A stretch of DNA of 64,000 nucleotides from CAVZGO01 sp963774935 (GTDB lineage Bacteria > Chloroflexota > Anaerolineae > Anaerolineales > UBA4823): contig CAVZGO010000013.1 of NCBI GenBank assembly GCA_963774935.1, positions 421,983-485,982 on the forward strand, read 5' to 3'. Numbering within the stretch: the stretch's first letter is position 1; every line of letters starts with the position of its first letter. This document shows, piece by piece, positions 20,354 to 30,502 of this stretch. The notes beneath the pieces are model-generated. The model searched no databases. It was not told where the DNA came from and saw only the letters and a list, made by a program, of their open reading frames with translations. The position numbers and the translations under genes were made by a program.

Positions 20354-21241
20354 TCAACCAACTGATTTATTCAAGGGGTAGTCGTAAACTGGATATCGCT
20401 CGCCGGTCAGGTGGAATCCGGATTTTTGATAGAGCGCCAGGGAAGCATCGTTATCTTTTTGCGTGTTCACGGTTACTTTATAAGCGCCCCGCTGCTTGAA
20501 TTGCAAGAGCAGGTCACGCAGTAATGCTGCCCCAATTCCCAAACCACGGCAATCAGGGATTACAGCCAGGCGGGCAAGGTGCCCGCCTAAAGACGTTGCC
20601 GTGCTGATCTGGTAAGCAACCATATGCCCGTTGAGCTCAGCTACGGTAGCCCACGCAGCCTGTTGGTACGCCATTTGAAGGCAGGAAATTGTGTTTTGCC
20701 AGAGAGGGCTAAACGCTTGCTCATCCACTAATTCAACCACGTCTAGCTCGTCGTAATTCATCGGTCGGATGATCCATGACCCTGGATGAGGGTCCGGTAT
20801 CGGCGTCTCTTCATCCCACTCCAACATGACCACATCGGTAACCGTTTGGAATCCCTCTTTCTGAAGCAGGTTACCAAACCAGGGCGAGAGTGGAATTGCA
20901 GCGATATGCTTGACGCCACCAAATTGGGTGAGCTGATTGAGTGCATCAGGCCAGATCAACTCCCAGGCGCGTTCCGGATTAATGTGTGATGCAACGGCAA
21001 ACAATCGCACCCAGGCTACCTGTGGTGGTTCAGGGGGACATGCCAGCGCAGCGAGAATTTCTTTTTTTTGTTGAAGAATAAGATAGGGCTCGGCTCCGAG
21101 CCATTCTAGCGGAGTACGCCAATCCAGGTGGCGGTGTACATGCGACTCATAATGAATCAGGTTCGCCAGCTCCAGGCGATCCGCTACTGTAGCGGCTCTT
21201 ATGGTCATCGGTTTCTGCAAGAAAGGTAATTTTGTTAACAT
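20354..21241 (-). CDS. GNAT-family N-acetyltransferase
   Basis: A 295-residue protein. The C-terminal half contains the acetyl-CoA binding loop of GNAT enzymes (CRGLGIGAALL near residue 235) followed by the VNTQKDNDASLALYQKSGF segment that closes the fold. The N-terminal half looks like a second, degenerate GNAT-like domain. The acceptor substrate is unknown. The start may be the ATG at 21241 or an internal one at 21208; neither has a clear ribosome binding site. Confidence 0.82.
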   Translation of the reverse strand: MLTKLPFLQKPMTIRAATVADRLELANLIHYESHVHRHLDWRTPLEWLGAEPYLILQQKKEILAALACPPEPPQVAWVRLFAVASHINPERAWELIWPDALNQLTQFGGVKHIAAIPLSPWFGNLLQKEGFQTVTDVVMLEWDEETPIPDPHPGSWIIRPMNYDELDVVELVDEQAFSPLWQNTISCLQMAYQQAAWATVAELNGHMVAYQISTATSLGGHLARLAVIPDCRGLGIGAALLRDLLLQFKQRGAYKVTVNTQKDNDASLALYQKSGFHLTGERYPVYDYPLNKSVG

Positions 21242-21330
21242 AAGATCCAGTATGTCAATTCTTTCTCAGCCCTTTGAAGTCTCAAACGAATGGATTAGAA
21301 TTGAGTAAATTCATCTTGGAGGGCCTACCA

Positions 21331-21627
21331 GTGCAAATATGTTCAAAATGCTCCACCTCTGCGCCAGATACGGCTGTAAGTTGTCCTAATTGCCAGGCAG
21401 ACTTGAATGAGTGGTCAGTCACGGCAGTTGCACTCAAACGCTTTCAAGAGAACTCGCGCATAAAATACGTGCGCATATCTGTGTCTGCGGACTGCTGCCC
21501 AGCGTGCCGGGATGTCGAAGGGGTTTACGAAAAAATTTCGTTGCCAAAACTTCCGGTTGAAGGATGCTCGCATAATTTGGAATGCCGGTGTTTTTATATG
21601 CCTGTACTAGAGGACCTCTTTCCTTAA
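21331..21627 (+). CDS. small zinc-ribbon protein
   Basis: A protein of about 98 residues with CSKC and CPNC pairs at the N-terminus (a zinc ribbon), a central segment with CCPAC, and a Cys/His-rich end (GCSHNLECRC). The start is taken as GTG 21331 because GGAGGG lies 7 nt before it; a longer version from 21274 lacks such a signal. It stands alone between divergent and convergent genes. I do not recognise the family. Confidence 0.6.
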   Translation: MQICSKCSTSAPDTAVSCPNCQADLNEWSVTAVALKRFQENSRIKYVRISVSADCCPACRDVEGVYEKISLPKLPVEGCSHNLECRCFYMPVLEDLFP

Positions 21628-21660
21628 AAGAGACCGTCTTCCTAATATCCAGCCTACTGG

Positions 21661-23142
21661 TTACTTCCTGATCTGCCGGTGGATGAAATCGACTGCCTGA
21701 GACCGGTTGTCCACCTGACCTGCAGCCTGTGATTCTCGCAGCGCTTCCAATAGTTGACCGATAATCGGTCCCGGCGAAAGACCAAAAATATCCATCAAAT
21801 CATTGCCATCCAGTAAAGCAGGCGGCGCGATACTTTCTGTTGGATGGTTCCACCAGGCTTCCATCAAATCGTGAATAACATCCACCTGACGTATCCAGGT
21901 TTCGCGCGGAAGGGTAGCACCATACACTGCCAGAGTGTCTGCCAGGGAAAGCAAGGCAATGTCGATACCCGCCGCAGAGGTTGCACGAAAGTAGCGGTAG
22001 ATCGATCGCCGGCTCGGTCCAGCGGCAACTTTTGCCAGCAATAATGGGCGCATATGATGGCGGATGATGATGCACAGGCGTGAGATCTCATCATTGCTCA
22101 GACGAAACGCCTGGGCGCGCTTCTGTGCCAACATCCGACCGGCTTCCTCATGCTCAAAAAACCGGACACGCTGGGTTTCGTCGATTGAGCTGGTTTCAGG
22201 CTTCCCAACATCATGATATAAAGCAGATAATACCAGCAATGCTCTCAACGACCGATCAGGATTCAAAGAGGTGGTCAGATGCTGATCGAGCTGCTGGCGA
22301 TAACGCCCAAGCCGCACCGAAATATATCCCAAAGCCCAACTGGCTGCTTTTTCCTGGTCATAATCGAGTGATAATACTTCCAGCACTCGCCCCAGCCGTT
22401 GGATGACATCCAACGTGTGATTCCACACATCCGCAACGTGGGGTGGAGATTGTCTGACGCCTTTCATCGCCAACACCTCGGGCAACATTTGAGGTAATAT
22501 GTCCAATATATCCAAGAGGCGCATCGCCGTCGCCGGTTGGCTGCCATCCAGCATCCGGAATAATTCGTCCCGCAATCGCTCTGGCGATACTCGCGAGAGA
22601 TAACCTGTTGCCTGTCGAATTAACCGACTTGTCTCAGGCAGTATCTGATAACCCAACGATGCAGCCAGTCGCACGCACCGTAAGACGCGGACAGGATCAT
22701 CCTGGAAGGATTGCTCTGAACAAGCCCGCAATACTTTGTTCTTAATATCTGCGATACCACCTAATGGATCAATGATCCGAGGAGCATCTTTTAACTCTAA
22801 TGCAATGGAATTTATCGTCAAATCTCTGGCGCGTAAATCACTCTCAAGGTCAGAGGCGCGACATGCCGCGAAATCCAGCTTCATCCGGCCTCCATCTGGT
22901 TGAGGCAAAATCAAGCGGGCAGTTTCTCGCTCGGCGTCAAGTGGATAGTAAGCCGCGTTCAGGCGATTCGCCAGCCGACGGCTGGTCGCGAGCACATCAC
23001 CGGTCAGTACAAAATCCAGATCGTTGAGTGGAACCCCTAATAGCAAATCTCTGACCGCCCCACCCACCAGATAAACTTGCTGTTCGGCAGGGATCACCGC
23101 TCGAACTTTACGAATAAGATCATCCAGCGGTGGTGGAAACAC
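21661..23142 (-). CDS. cca: tRNA nucleotidyltransferase / poly(A) polymerase family protein with HD domain
   Basis: A 493-residue class II nucleotidyltransferase. The head domain has VGGAVRDLLLG and the catalytic DLDF carboxylates, followed by RDLTINSIAL and the neck motif DPVRVLRCVRLAA. The C-terminal part carries an HD phosphohydrolase motif (HDVGKPET). It most likely adds or repairs the CCA end of tRNAs, which fits the tRNA-Pro in this window that lacks an encoded CCA. Sequence alone cannot separate CCA-adding from poly(A)-adding enzymes. Third gene of a tdk-hpt-cca run. Confidence 0.88.
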   Translation of the reverse strand: MFPPPLDDLIRKVRAVIPAEQQVYLVGGAVRDLLLGVPLNDLDFVLTGDVLATSRRLANRLNAAYYPLDAERETARLILPQPDGGRMKLDFAACRASDLESDLRARDLTINSIALELKDAPRIIDPLGGIADIKNKVLRACSEQSFQDDPVRVLRCVRLAASLGYQILPETSRLIRQATGYLSRVSPERLRDELFRMLDGSQPATAMRLLDILDILPQMLPEVLAMKGVRQSPPHVADVWNHTLDVIQRLGRVLEVLSLDYDQEKAASWALGYISVRLGRYRQQLDQHLTTSLNPDRSLRALLVLSALYHDVGKPETSSIDETQRVRFFEHEEAGRMLAQKRAQAFRLSNDEISRLCIIIRHHMRPLLLAKVAAGPSRRSIYRYFRATSAAGIDIALLSLADTLAVYGATLPRETWIRQVDVIHDLMEAWWNHPTESIAPPALLDGNDLMDIFGLSPGPIIGQLLEALRESQAAGQVDNRSQAVDFIHRQIRK

Positions 23143-23156
23143 GTTTGTCCTCGGAT

Positions 23157-23717
23157 CTAGCCACGATCTACGGGTTGGTAGCGGTTTAAATCGACAGTGC
23201 CGATGAAAGGCAAATTTCGATAATATTCGTCAATATCCAGTCCATAGCCAAAAACAAATTTGTTCGGTATCTGAAAGCCGCGGTAATGGATGGGCACTTC
23301 TACTTCTCGGCGTTCTGGCTTATCCAATAACGTACAAACTTTTAAGCTTAATGGCTTACGCGTCTCAAGCAGATCTAACACGGAACGGATTGTATAACCA
23401 CTGTCAACAATATCCTCAACCAGGAGGACGTGCCTTGCTTGAATTTCTTGATTTAAGTCCAGCGTGATCCTGACCTGACCGGTTGATTTCCGAGCAGTGC
23501 CGTAGGAAGATACTGCCATGAAGTCAACTGTACACGGTATCGTGACCTGTCGCATCAGGTCGGTTAAGAACATCACTCCCCCCCGCAATATGCAGATCAT
23601 GTGCAAGGATTTTCCGCTGTAATCCCGGCTGATCTCTGCGCCTAACTCAGCGATGCGCTTTTGAAGCTGTTCTTCGTTGACCAGGATCTGATCTAAATAC
23701 TCATGGTAGTCTTGCAT
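23157..23717 (-). CDS. hpt: hypoxanthine phosphoribosyltransferase
   Basis: Salvages hypoxanthine or guanine to the nucleotide with PRPP. The PRPP-binding motif VLLVEDIVDSGYT is canonical, with CILRGGVMF earlier and FVFGYGLDIDEYYRNLPF at the end. The start at 23717 gives 186 residues and is supported by AAAGG upstream; it is 2 nt after the tdk stop, so the genes are probably coupled. A longer in-frame version is not needed. Confidence 0.93.
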   Translation of the reverse strand: MQDYHEYLDQILVNEEQLQKRIAELGAEISRDYSGKSLHMICILRGGVMFLTDLMRQVTIPCTVDFMAVSSYGTARKSTGQVRITLDLNQEIQARHVLLVEDIVDSGYTIRSVLDLLETRKPLSLKVCTLLDKPERREVEVPIHYRGFQIPNKFVFGYGLDIDEYYRNLPFIGTVDLNRYQPVDRG

Positions 23718-23718
23718 T

Positions 23719-24309
23719 TTAACGCCTTTCTGGAGATGTGTTTCGGGGTACCTGGTGATGCTGACGACAACGTGCTTCATACATTTCAGAAGCTCCAACA
23801 ATCACCACAGGATCGTCATAATTGGCTGGCTGATTATTTACAAGTCGTTGTGTACGGCTGGCTGGTTCTCCACACACCATGCAAATGGCATGTAATTTAT
23901 CAACCACCTCAGCCTTGGCCATTAATTCTGGCATCGGGCCAAATGGTTCACCGCGGAAATCCGTATCCAAGCCAGCAACAATCACCCGTATCCCCTGATC
24001 GGCAAGGTTTTGTACAATGGGAATGATTTCCTGATCGAAAAATTGTGCCTCATCGATAGCCACAACTGTCGTGAACGGCTGGAGCTGTTCGAGAACCTCC
24101 CGCGCATATTTGATCGGCAATGCATCGAACTCCCCCCCGGCATGCGATTTCACTTTTTCGATTGCATAACGGATATCAATAGAGGGCTTGAATACCTGAA
24201 CTTTCTGCCTGGCAATCGTCGCCCGGCGTAAGCGACGGATCAGCTCATCAGTTTTCCCACAAAACATTGAACCAGTGATAACTTCTAATGAACCCGTATG
24301 GTGCTTCAT
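23719..24309 (-). CDS. tdk: thymidine kinase
   Basis: Phosphorylates thymidine with ATP. The P-loop GSMFCGKTDEL, the Walker B-like AIDEAQFF, and the lasso/zinc region (CMVCGEPASRTQRL with a late CRQHH) are all visible; this is the type II (bacterial/human TK1-like) enzyme. ATG 24309 is preferred, with GGAGG 10 nt upstream, over an ATG at 24324 that overlaps that site. First gene of a nucleotide-salvage/tRNA-repair run. Confidence 0.93.
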   Translation of the reverse strand: MKHHTGSLEVITGSMFCGKTDELIRRLRRATIARQKVQVFKPSIDIRYAIEKVKSHAGGEFDALPIKYAREVLEQLQPFTTVVAIDEAQFFDQEIIPIVQNLADQGIRVIVAGLDTDFRGEPFGPMPELMAKAEVVDKLHAICMVCGEPASRTQRLVNNQPANYDDPVVIVGASEMYEARCRQHHQVPRNTSPERR

Positions 24310-24390
24310 TCCCTCCGCCTCCATGAATGCACAAATTTTCAGATATTTTACCGCGGGTCAGGATGTTTCGGGCTCAAAGGGAGGTGATTG

Positions 24391-24439
24391 ATTAAATAAA
24401 AAGACACACAGGTGGAGCAGAATATACGCCACCTGTGTG
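24391..24439 (-). terminator. intrinsic terminator of the rplU-rpmA-rpmE operon
   Basis: A perfect 11-base inverted repeat (CACACAGGTGG / CCACCTGTGTG at 24405-24415 and 24429-24439) is followed on the minus strand by TCTTTTTATTT. It lies 27 nt after the rpmE stop and separates the ribosomal operon from tdk. Confidence 0.9.
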
Positions 24440-24465
24440 AGTACAAGAAAGAAAAAGCCAGCTAT

Positions 24466-24939
24466 TTAAACTACGATTTCGTCAGCAGCTTCAGGAAGCT
24501 GATAACCTAACTGGCGCAGTCGCTTTTTTAAGTCTGCAAGTGATTTTCGACCAAATCCTTCGATAGCGAGAAGCGTTGCTTCACCCTGGGCCAGCTTGTC
24601 CAGCACCTGACCCACAGTGGTAATACCCGCCTTCGCTAATGTTTCAACCGGTCGCTCGCCCAGGCTCAATTCAGTAATCGGGCGCTCAAGAGAAGTACGC
24701 GCTGCTTCACGAGCTTCCTGGTCGGCAACGTACTGCTGGCGGGCCTGAAGCTTCTTATAGAAGCGATCTACCTGACCTTCGGTGTCAACGATGCGCTGTT
24801 CACCGGTAAAAAACGGGTGACACTTCGAGCATACGTCGGTATGGATGACCTTCTTCGTTGAGCCAGTCTGCCAGGTGTTGCCACAGGCGCAAATTATCGT
24901 GGCGTCTTCGAAATATGTAGGGTGAATACCTTGTTTCAT
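24466..24939 (-). CDS. rpmE: ribosomal protein L31 with a C-terminal RNA polymerase alpha-CTD-like domain
   Basis: Residues 1-75 are a zinc-binding L31 (start MKQGIHPTYFEDATIICACG, then VCSKCHPFFTG, with the C-C...CxxC set of the zinc-containing form). A charged linker leads to a domain (about residues 86-150) that aligns by eye with the alpha-subunit C-terminal domain: RPITELSLGERPVETLAKAGITTVGQVLD and FGRKSLADLKKRLRQLGYQL. The Arg, Gly, Lys and Ser used by alpha-CTD to touch UP-element DNA (E. coli R265, G296, K298, S299) have counterparts, while N268 does not. Total 157 residues against 70-90 for ordinary L31. The L31 identity is firm; the role of the extension is unknown. Confidence 0.9.
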   Translation of the reverse strand: MKQGIHPTYFEDATIICACGNTWQTGSTKKVIHTDVCSKCHPFFTGEQRIVDTEGQVDRFYKKLQARQQYVADQEAREAARTSLERPITELSLGERPVETLAKAGITTVGQVLDKLAQGEATLLAIEGFGRKSLADLKKRLRQLGYQLPEAADEIVV

Positions 24940-25012
24940 TAATTAAAATCCTTTCAGCATGAGCCGTGATCTAATTCTGTTCGGAATCACGGGCATGCAT
25001 GAATGAATACAT

Positions 25013-25318
25013 CTAGGCTTCAATAACCTGATCGACCACTGCAGGTGCAGTAGCAACTGCTGCGGTCTCAGGGATAACACTTACTCGTTTGCGATCATCG
25101 CGGATTGTCTCATAGACAACAATGCCGTCCGATGTAGCAAAGAGCGTATCGTCTTTTCCGACACCAACATTGCGACCCGGCTTTATGTGCGTGCCGCGCT
25201 GACGAACCAGGATGTGTCCAGAAAGCACACGTTCACCACTGAACACTTTCACTCCCAAGCGCTGGCTCTGGCTATCACGACCATTGCGGCTGGAACCGCC
25301 ACCTTTTTTGTGTGCCAT
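25013..25318 (-). CDS. rpmA: ribosomal protein L27
   Basis: A component of the 50S subunit near the peptidyl-transferase centre. The diagnostic AHKKGGGSSRNGRDS start is present immediately after the initiator Met, so no N-terminal pre-sequence is encoded, followed by VRQRGTHIKPGRNVGVGKDDTLFA. The protein has an Ala/Val-rich tail of about 16 residues beyond the usual end (101 in total). It follows rplU by 6 nt. Confidence 0.96.
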   Translation of the reverse strand: MAHKKGGGSSRNGRDSQSQRLGVKVFSGERVLSGHILVRQRGTHIKPGRNVGVGKDDTLFATSDGIVVYETIRDDRKRVSVIPETAAVATAPAVVDQVIEA

Positions 25319-25324
25319 GTCTTC

Positions 25325-25651
25325 CTATCCCTCTCCATTCACAACAATGGAGTCAATTAAGATGCGTGTATATTTCTGCCGGTGGCCAGTTTTTACCCGG
25401 ATACGCTTTTTGGGTTTATATCGAAAAATGATTTCCTTCGGGCCTTTGACCTGATCAACCACCGATGCCTGCACTTTAGCCCCTTCCACCAGGGGAGTGC
25501 CAACGGTAATCGTTTCACCATCATGGACCAGCAGCACGCGTTCAAGGTCAAGCTGCTCACCGGCTTCAGCCGGGAAATAATCCACGTCGATGGTGCCCCC
25601 TTCGACAGCCTTGTATTGCTTGCTGCCGTCTTCCACAATCGCGTACTTCAT
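25325..25651 (-). CDS. rplU: ribosomal protein L21
   Basis: A 50S subunit protein. The N-terminus MKYAIVEDGSKQYKA, the central VLLVHDGETITVGTP and the C-terminal signature KKRIRVKTGHRQKYTRI are intact; 108 residues is normal. The ATG at 25651 follows GGAGG by 5 nt. First gene of rplU-rpmA-rpmE, with a promoter and structured leader upstream. Confidence 0.96.
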   Translation of the reverse strand: MKYAIVEDGSKQYKAVEGGTIDVDYFPAEAGEQLDLERVLLVHDGETITVGTPLVEGAKVQASVVDQVKGPKEIIFRYKPKKRIRVKTGHRQKYTRILIDSIVVNGEG

Positions 25652-25804
25652 ATTTTCCTCCAAGCTTCACTTCACCACACACACCGCGCCAGACCTTGAC
25701 TGATAAGCAGTGGGTACGCCGTTGTGCGGGGAAGTTGGGGATGTGACCTTCCATCCGGAAGGCATACAATAACCAACCCCAGCAGGTTCTGCCGGGGCAG
25801 GCGA
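25652..25804 (-). promoter_or_regulatory. rplU leader with two hairpins
   Basis: About 150 nt lie between the predicted transcription start and the rplU ATG. The leader can fold a nine-base stem (CCCCAGCAG / CTGCCGGGG, 25777-25797, one G-U pair, three-base loop) and a six-base CCTTCC/GGAAGG stem (25747-25762). Such leaders often serve autogenous control of L21 operons in other bacteria, but I cannot match it to a known L21-leader class by eye. Confidence 0.5.
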
Positions 25805-25810
25805 GGGTGT

Positions 25811-25839
25811 ATTATAGTAGAGAGGTGAAAAAGAGTCAA
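25811..25839 (-). promoter_or_regulatory. sigma70-type promoter for rplU-rpmA-rpmE
   Basis: On the minus strand TTGACT (25834-25839) and a perfect TATAAT (25811-25816) are separated by exactly 17 nt, directing transcription into the rplU leader. Confidence 0.88.
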
Positions 25840-25906
25840 GAAGAATTTAATGTTCAATTTGACAGAGCAGAATTAGCAGTTTCCTAAGCCATGAAGGATG
25901 AAACCA

Positions 25907-25914
25907 TAGAAATG
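25907..25914. repeat. left target-site duplication of the IS
   Basis: TAGAAATG directly abuts the left inverted repeat and is repeated exactly at 27219-27226 after the right one. Confidence 0.9.
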
Positions 25915-27218
25915 TCACGGCTTTCACAAGGTAGGTTGACAAAATAAGCGGTCTTCTTCGGTATACTTGTTGCGCCAAACACCAAGCACCGGAGAAGACC
26001 AAAATGGATTATACCAACCTGCGACCTAATCAAGACATAGATGAGAACGGCCTGGTATTCGAAGTGGGAAGTTTATATGCCTATTTTCAGCGAGTGAAAG
26101 ACACGCGAAAGCTCAAAGGGAAGCTGTACCCGCTAACGCAATTGCTGATGCTGATGATGTTAGCGAAATTGGGGGGTGAAGATAAGCCAAGCGGGATAGC
26201 CGACTGGATTGCCAACCGAGTTGAACAGCTACACGAGATGAAAATCTTGCATAAGAAGAGGACGCCCAGCCACATGACCTATCGACGAGTACTGGCAGAC
26301 ACCGTGAAACCAGAAGAGTTTGAGAGTTTGATCCAAGAATATCACCAGGGGCGACTGAATGATGAGCTAGAGATGGTGTTTAGCATGGATGGCAAGACGG
26401 TCAGGGGCACAATTCCAAGCGGAGAGCTAAGAGGCACCCATTTGTTGAGCATTTATGTGCCGGAACAAGGCCTGGTGCTGGCAGAAGCTGAAGTAGATCG
26501 CAAGGAAAACGAGATTGTGGTGGCGCCGAAGATCCTCAAACAAGTCAACTTGCAGGGTGCGATTGTGTTGGGCGATGCAATGCATGCCCAGCGGAACGCT
26601 TCTGACCAAATTGTCGCTGACGGTGGCGAGTACATTTGGACAATCAAAGGCAATCAGCCACACACACATTGGGCCATCGAGAAGTTGTTTGTGCATGAAG
26701 TGTGTAATCAACGCCAAGGTGCACCTCTGTCGAAACATTGCCAGATGGTTTCGCAAGTCAATAAGGGACATGGACGGATTGAGAAACGCACCATCATGGT
26801 TAGTACAGAGCTGAACGACTACCTGGATTGGCCACATCTGGCACAGGTCTTTCGTATCGAAAGAACCATCTGGTATGAAAAGTACAAAGGCCGTACTCGT
26901 CAAGTCGTCTATGGCTTGACCAGTCTGACACCTGCTGAAGCCTCACCGGAGCGACTGCTGGCTTTTGTGCGCCAGTATTGGGGGATCGAAAATGGACTGC
27001 ACTATCGCAGAGATGTTACCTTACGAGAAGATGCCACGCGCCTCACGGTTGGCAATGCTGGTCACAACATGGCGATCTTCAATAATCTTGTGATCGGCCT
27101 TGCCATCCAGCATGGTTTTCATAATCTTGCCAAGGCGCGTCGTTTGTTTAATGCCCAGCCCTCCCAGGCTCTCAACCTGATCCTTTCGGCTGGAACTCCC
27201 TTCTTGTGAAAGCCGTGA
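25915..27218 (+). mobile_element. complete ISAs1-family insertion sequence, 1304 bp
   Basis: The element is bounded by perfect 16-base terminal inverted repeats, TCACGGCTTTCACAAG at 25915-25930 and its complement at 27203-27218, and flanked by the 8-bp duplication TAGAAATG, both features expected of the ISAs1 family. It contains one intact transposase gene whose stop codon lies inside the right repeat. It sits in the divergent spacer between the rplU promoter and ppdK, about 75 bp behind the former and 122 bp before the ppdK ATG. Intact ends, duplication and gene indicate a recent insertion. This element, together with the rplU leader and promoter, accounts for the whole 25652-26003 gap. Confidence 0.95.
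26004..27209 (+). CDS. ISAs1-family DDE transposase
   Basis: A 401-residue transposase. The DDE residues are recognisable: Asp129 in SMDGKTVRG, Asp191 in LGDAMHAQR and Glu342 in LREDATR, with the family's RYYWGIENG-like segment (RQYWGIENGLHYRRDV) before the last. The N-terminal DDE_Tnp_1-associated region (YFQRVKDTRKLKGKLYPL) is also typical. The frame is uninterrupted and the ATG is preceded by GGAGAAG. It is likely functional. Confidence 0.95.
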   Translation: MDYTNLRPNQDIDENGLVFEVGSLYAYFQRVKDTRKLKGKLYPLTQLLMLMMLAKLGGEDKPSGIADWIANRVEQLHEMKILHKKRTPSHMTYRRVLADTVKPEEFESLIQEYHQGRLNDELEMVFSMDGKTVRGTIPSGELRGTHLLSIYVPEQGLVLAEAEVDRKENEIVVAPKILKQVNLQGAIVLGDAMHAQRNASDQIVADGGEYIWTIKGNQPHTHWAIEKLFVHEVCNQRQGAPLSKHCQMVSQVNKGHGRIEKRTIMVSTELNDYLDWPHLAQVFRIERTIWYEKYKGRTRQVVYGLTSLTPAEASPERLLAFVRQYWGIENGLHYRRDVTLREDATRLTVGNAGHNMAIFNNLVIGLAIQHGFHNLAKARRLFNAQPSQALNLILSAGTPFL

Positions 27219-27226
27219 TAGAAATG
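27219..27226. repeat. right target-site duplication of the IS
   Basis: TAGAAATG directly after the right inverted repeat, identical to 25907-25914. Confidence 0.9.
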
Positions 27227-27339
27227 TAAGAAGTCCGAGCGCTTTTGTGGTAAACTATTTCGCTGGATAATTTTCCCATAAGTCCGAACTCAATAACTCA
27301 TCACCGGTGAGATTTCAAATATTCTTAGGAGGCTGTTCT

Positions 27340-30063
<2,724 letters not shown>

Positions 30064-30078
30064 ACTTTCTGGTTAATG

Positions 30079-30117
30079 AAGGGGCTGTCTGGAACATTTC
30101 AAAGACAGCCCCTTTTT
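30079..30117 (+). terminator. intrinsic terminator of ppdK
   Basis: A 12-base perfect stem (AAGGGGCTGTCT / AGACAGCCCCTT) with a 10-14 base loop runs into TTTTT, 15 nt after the ppdK stop. Confidence 0.93.
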
Positions 30118-30130
30118 CTAACTATATCTA

Positions 30131-30364
30131 ATGAAGAAACTTCCCTGGCTGGAGATCATCCTCACTGCAATTCTGGTATTGATGATTTTCGTTTCAGTCA
30201 ATGCCATCTTCGGTGAGCAGATCAGTGACTCGATTGTTGAATATTGTACAGCCAAAGAGCTTTGGTGTGCACCTGCCACGCCAACACCTACTATCACGCC
30301 CACCCCAACAGCAACACCTGTCCCGACCACAACACCTACTTCTTCCGCCACCCCGACGCCGTGA
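30131..30364 (+). CDS. small membrane protein with Thr/Pro tail
   Basis: A 77-residue protein: a short basic N-terminus (MKKLPWLE), one hydrophobic helix (about residues 9-27), a short segment with two Cys, and an extracytoplasmic tail of TPTP-type repeats (residues 50-77). The tail resembles the linkers of the lipoproteins elsewhere in the window. It starts just after the ppdK terminator and has no clear ribosome binding site, so it may be a weakly expressed gene or, less likely, a chance frame. Confidence 0.5.
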   Translation: MKKLPWLEIILTAILVLMIFVSVNAIFGEQISDSIVEYCTAKELWCAPATPTPTITPTPTATPVPTTTPTSSATPTP

Positions 30365-30502
30365 CAGAGTCAGTCAGAAAACCTACTTGATTTATCCAAA
30401 TTTATTCGGTAAAATTCTCATTCGATTCTATACAATTGTCGAATTACCGTGTGGTATCTTTGGTAGTTGACAGTATAAATATCTCGGATTAGAACTTTTG
30501 GT

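Noticed and set aside
25936..25967. TTGACA and TATACT inside the IS as a transposase promoter
   Set aside because: The spacing is 20 nt, too long for a convincing sigma70 promoter, so it is not listed as a feature.
30277..30364. Short-period DNA repeat that could suggest a CRISPR or minisatellite
   Set aside because: It is the coding sequence of a TPTP tail; units are irregular and no spacer structure exists. The same coding pattern recurs in the lipoprotein linkers.
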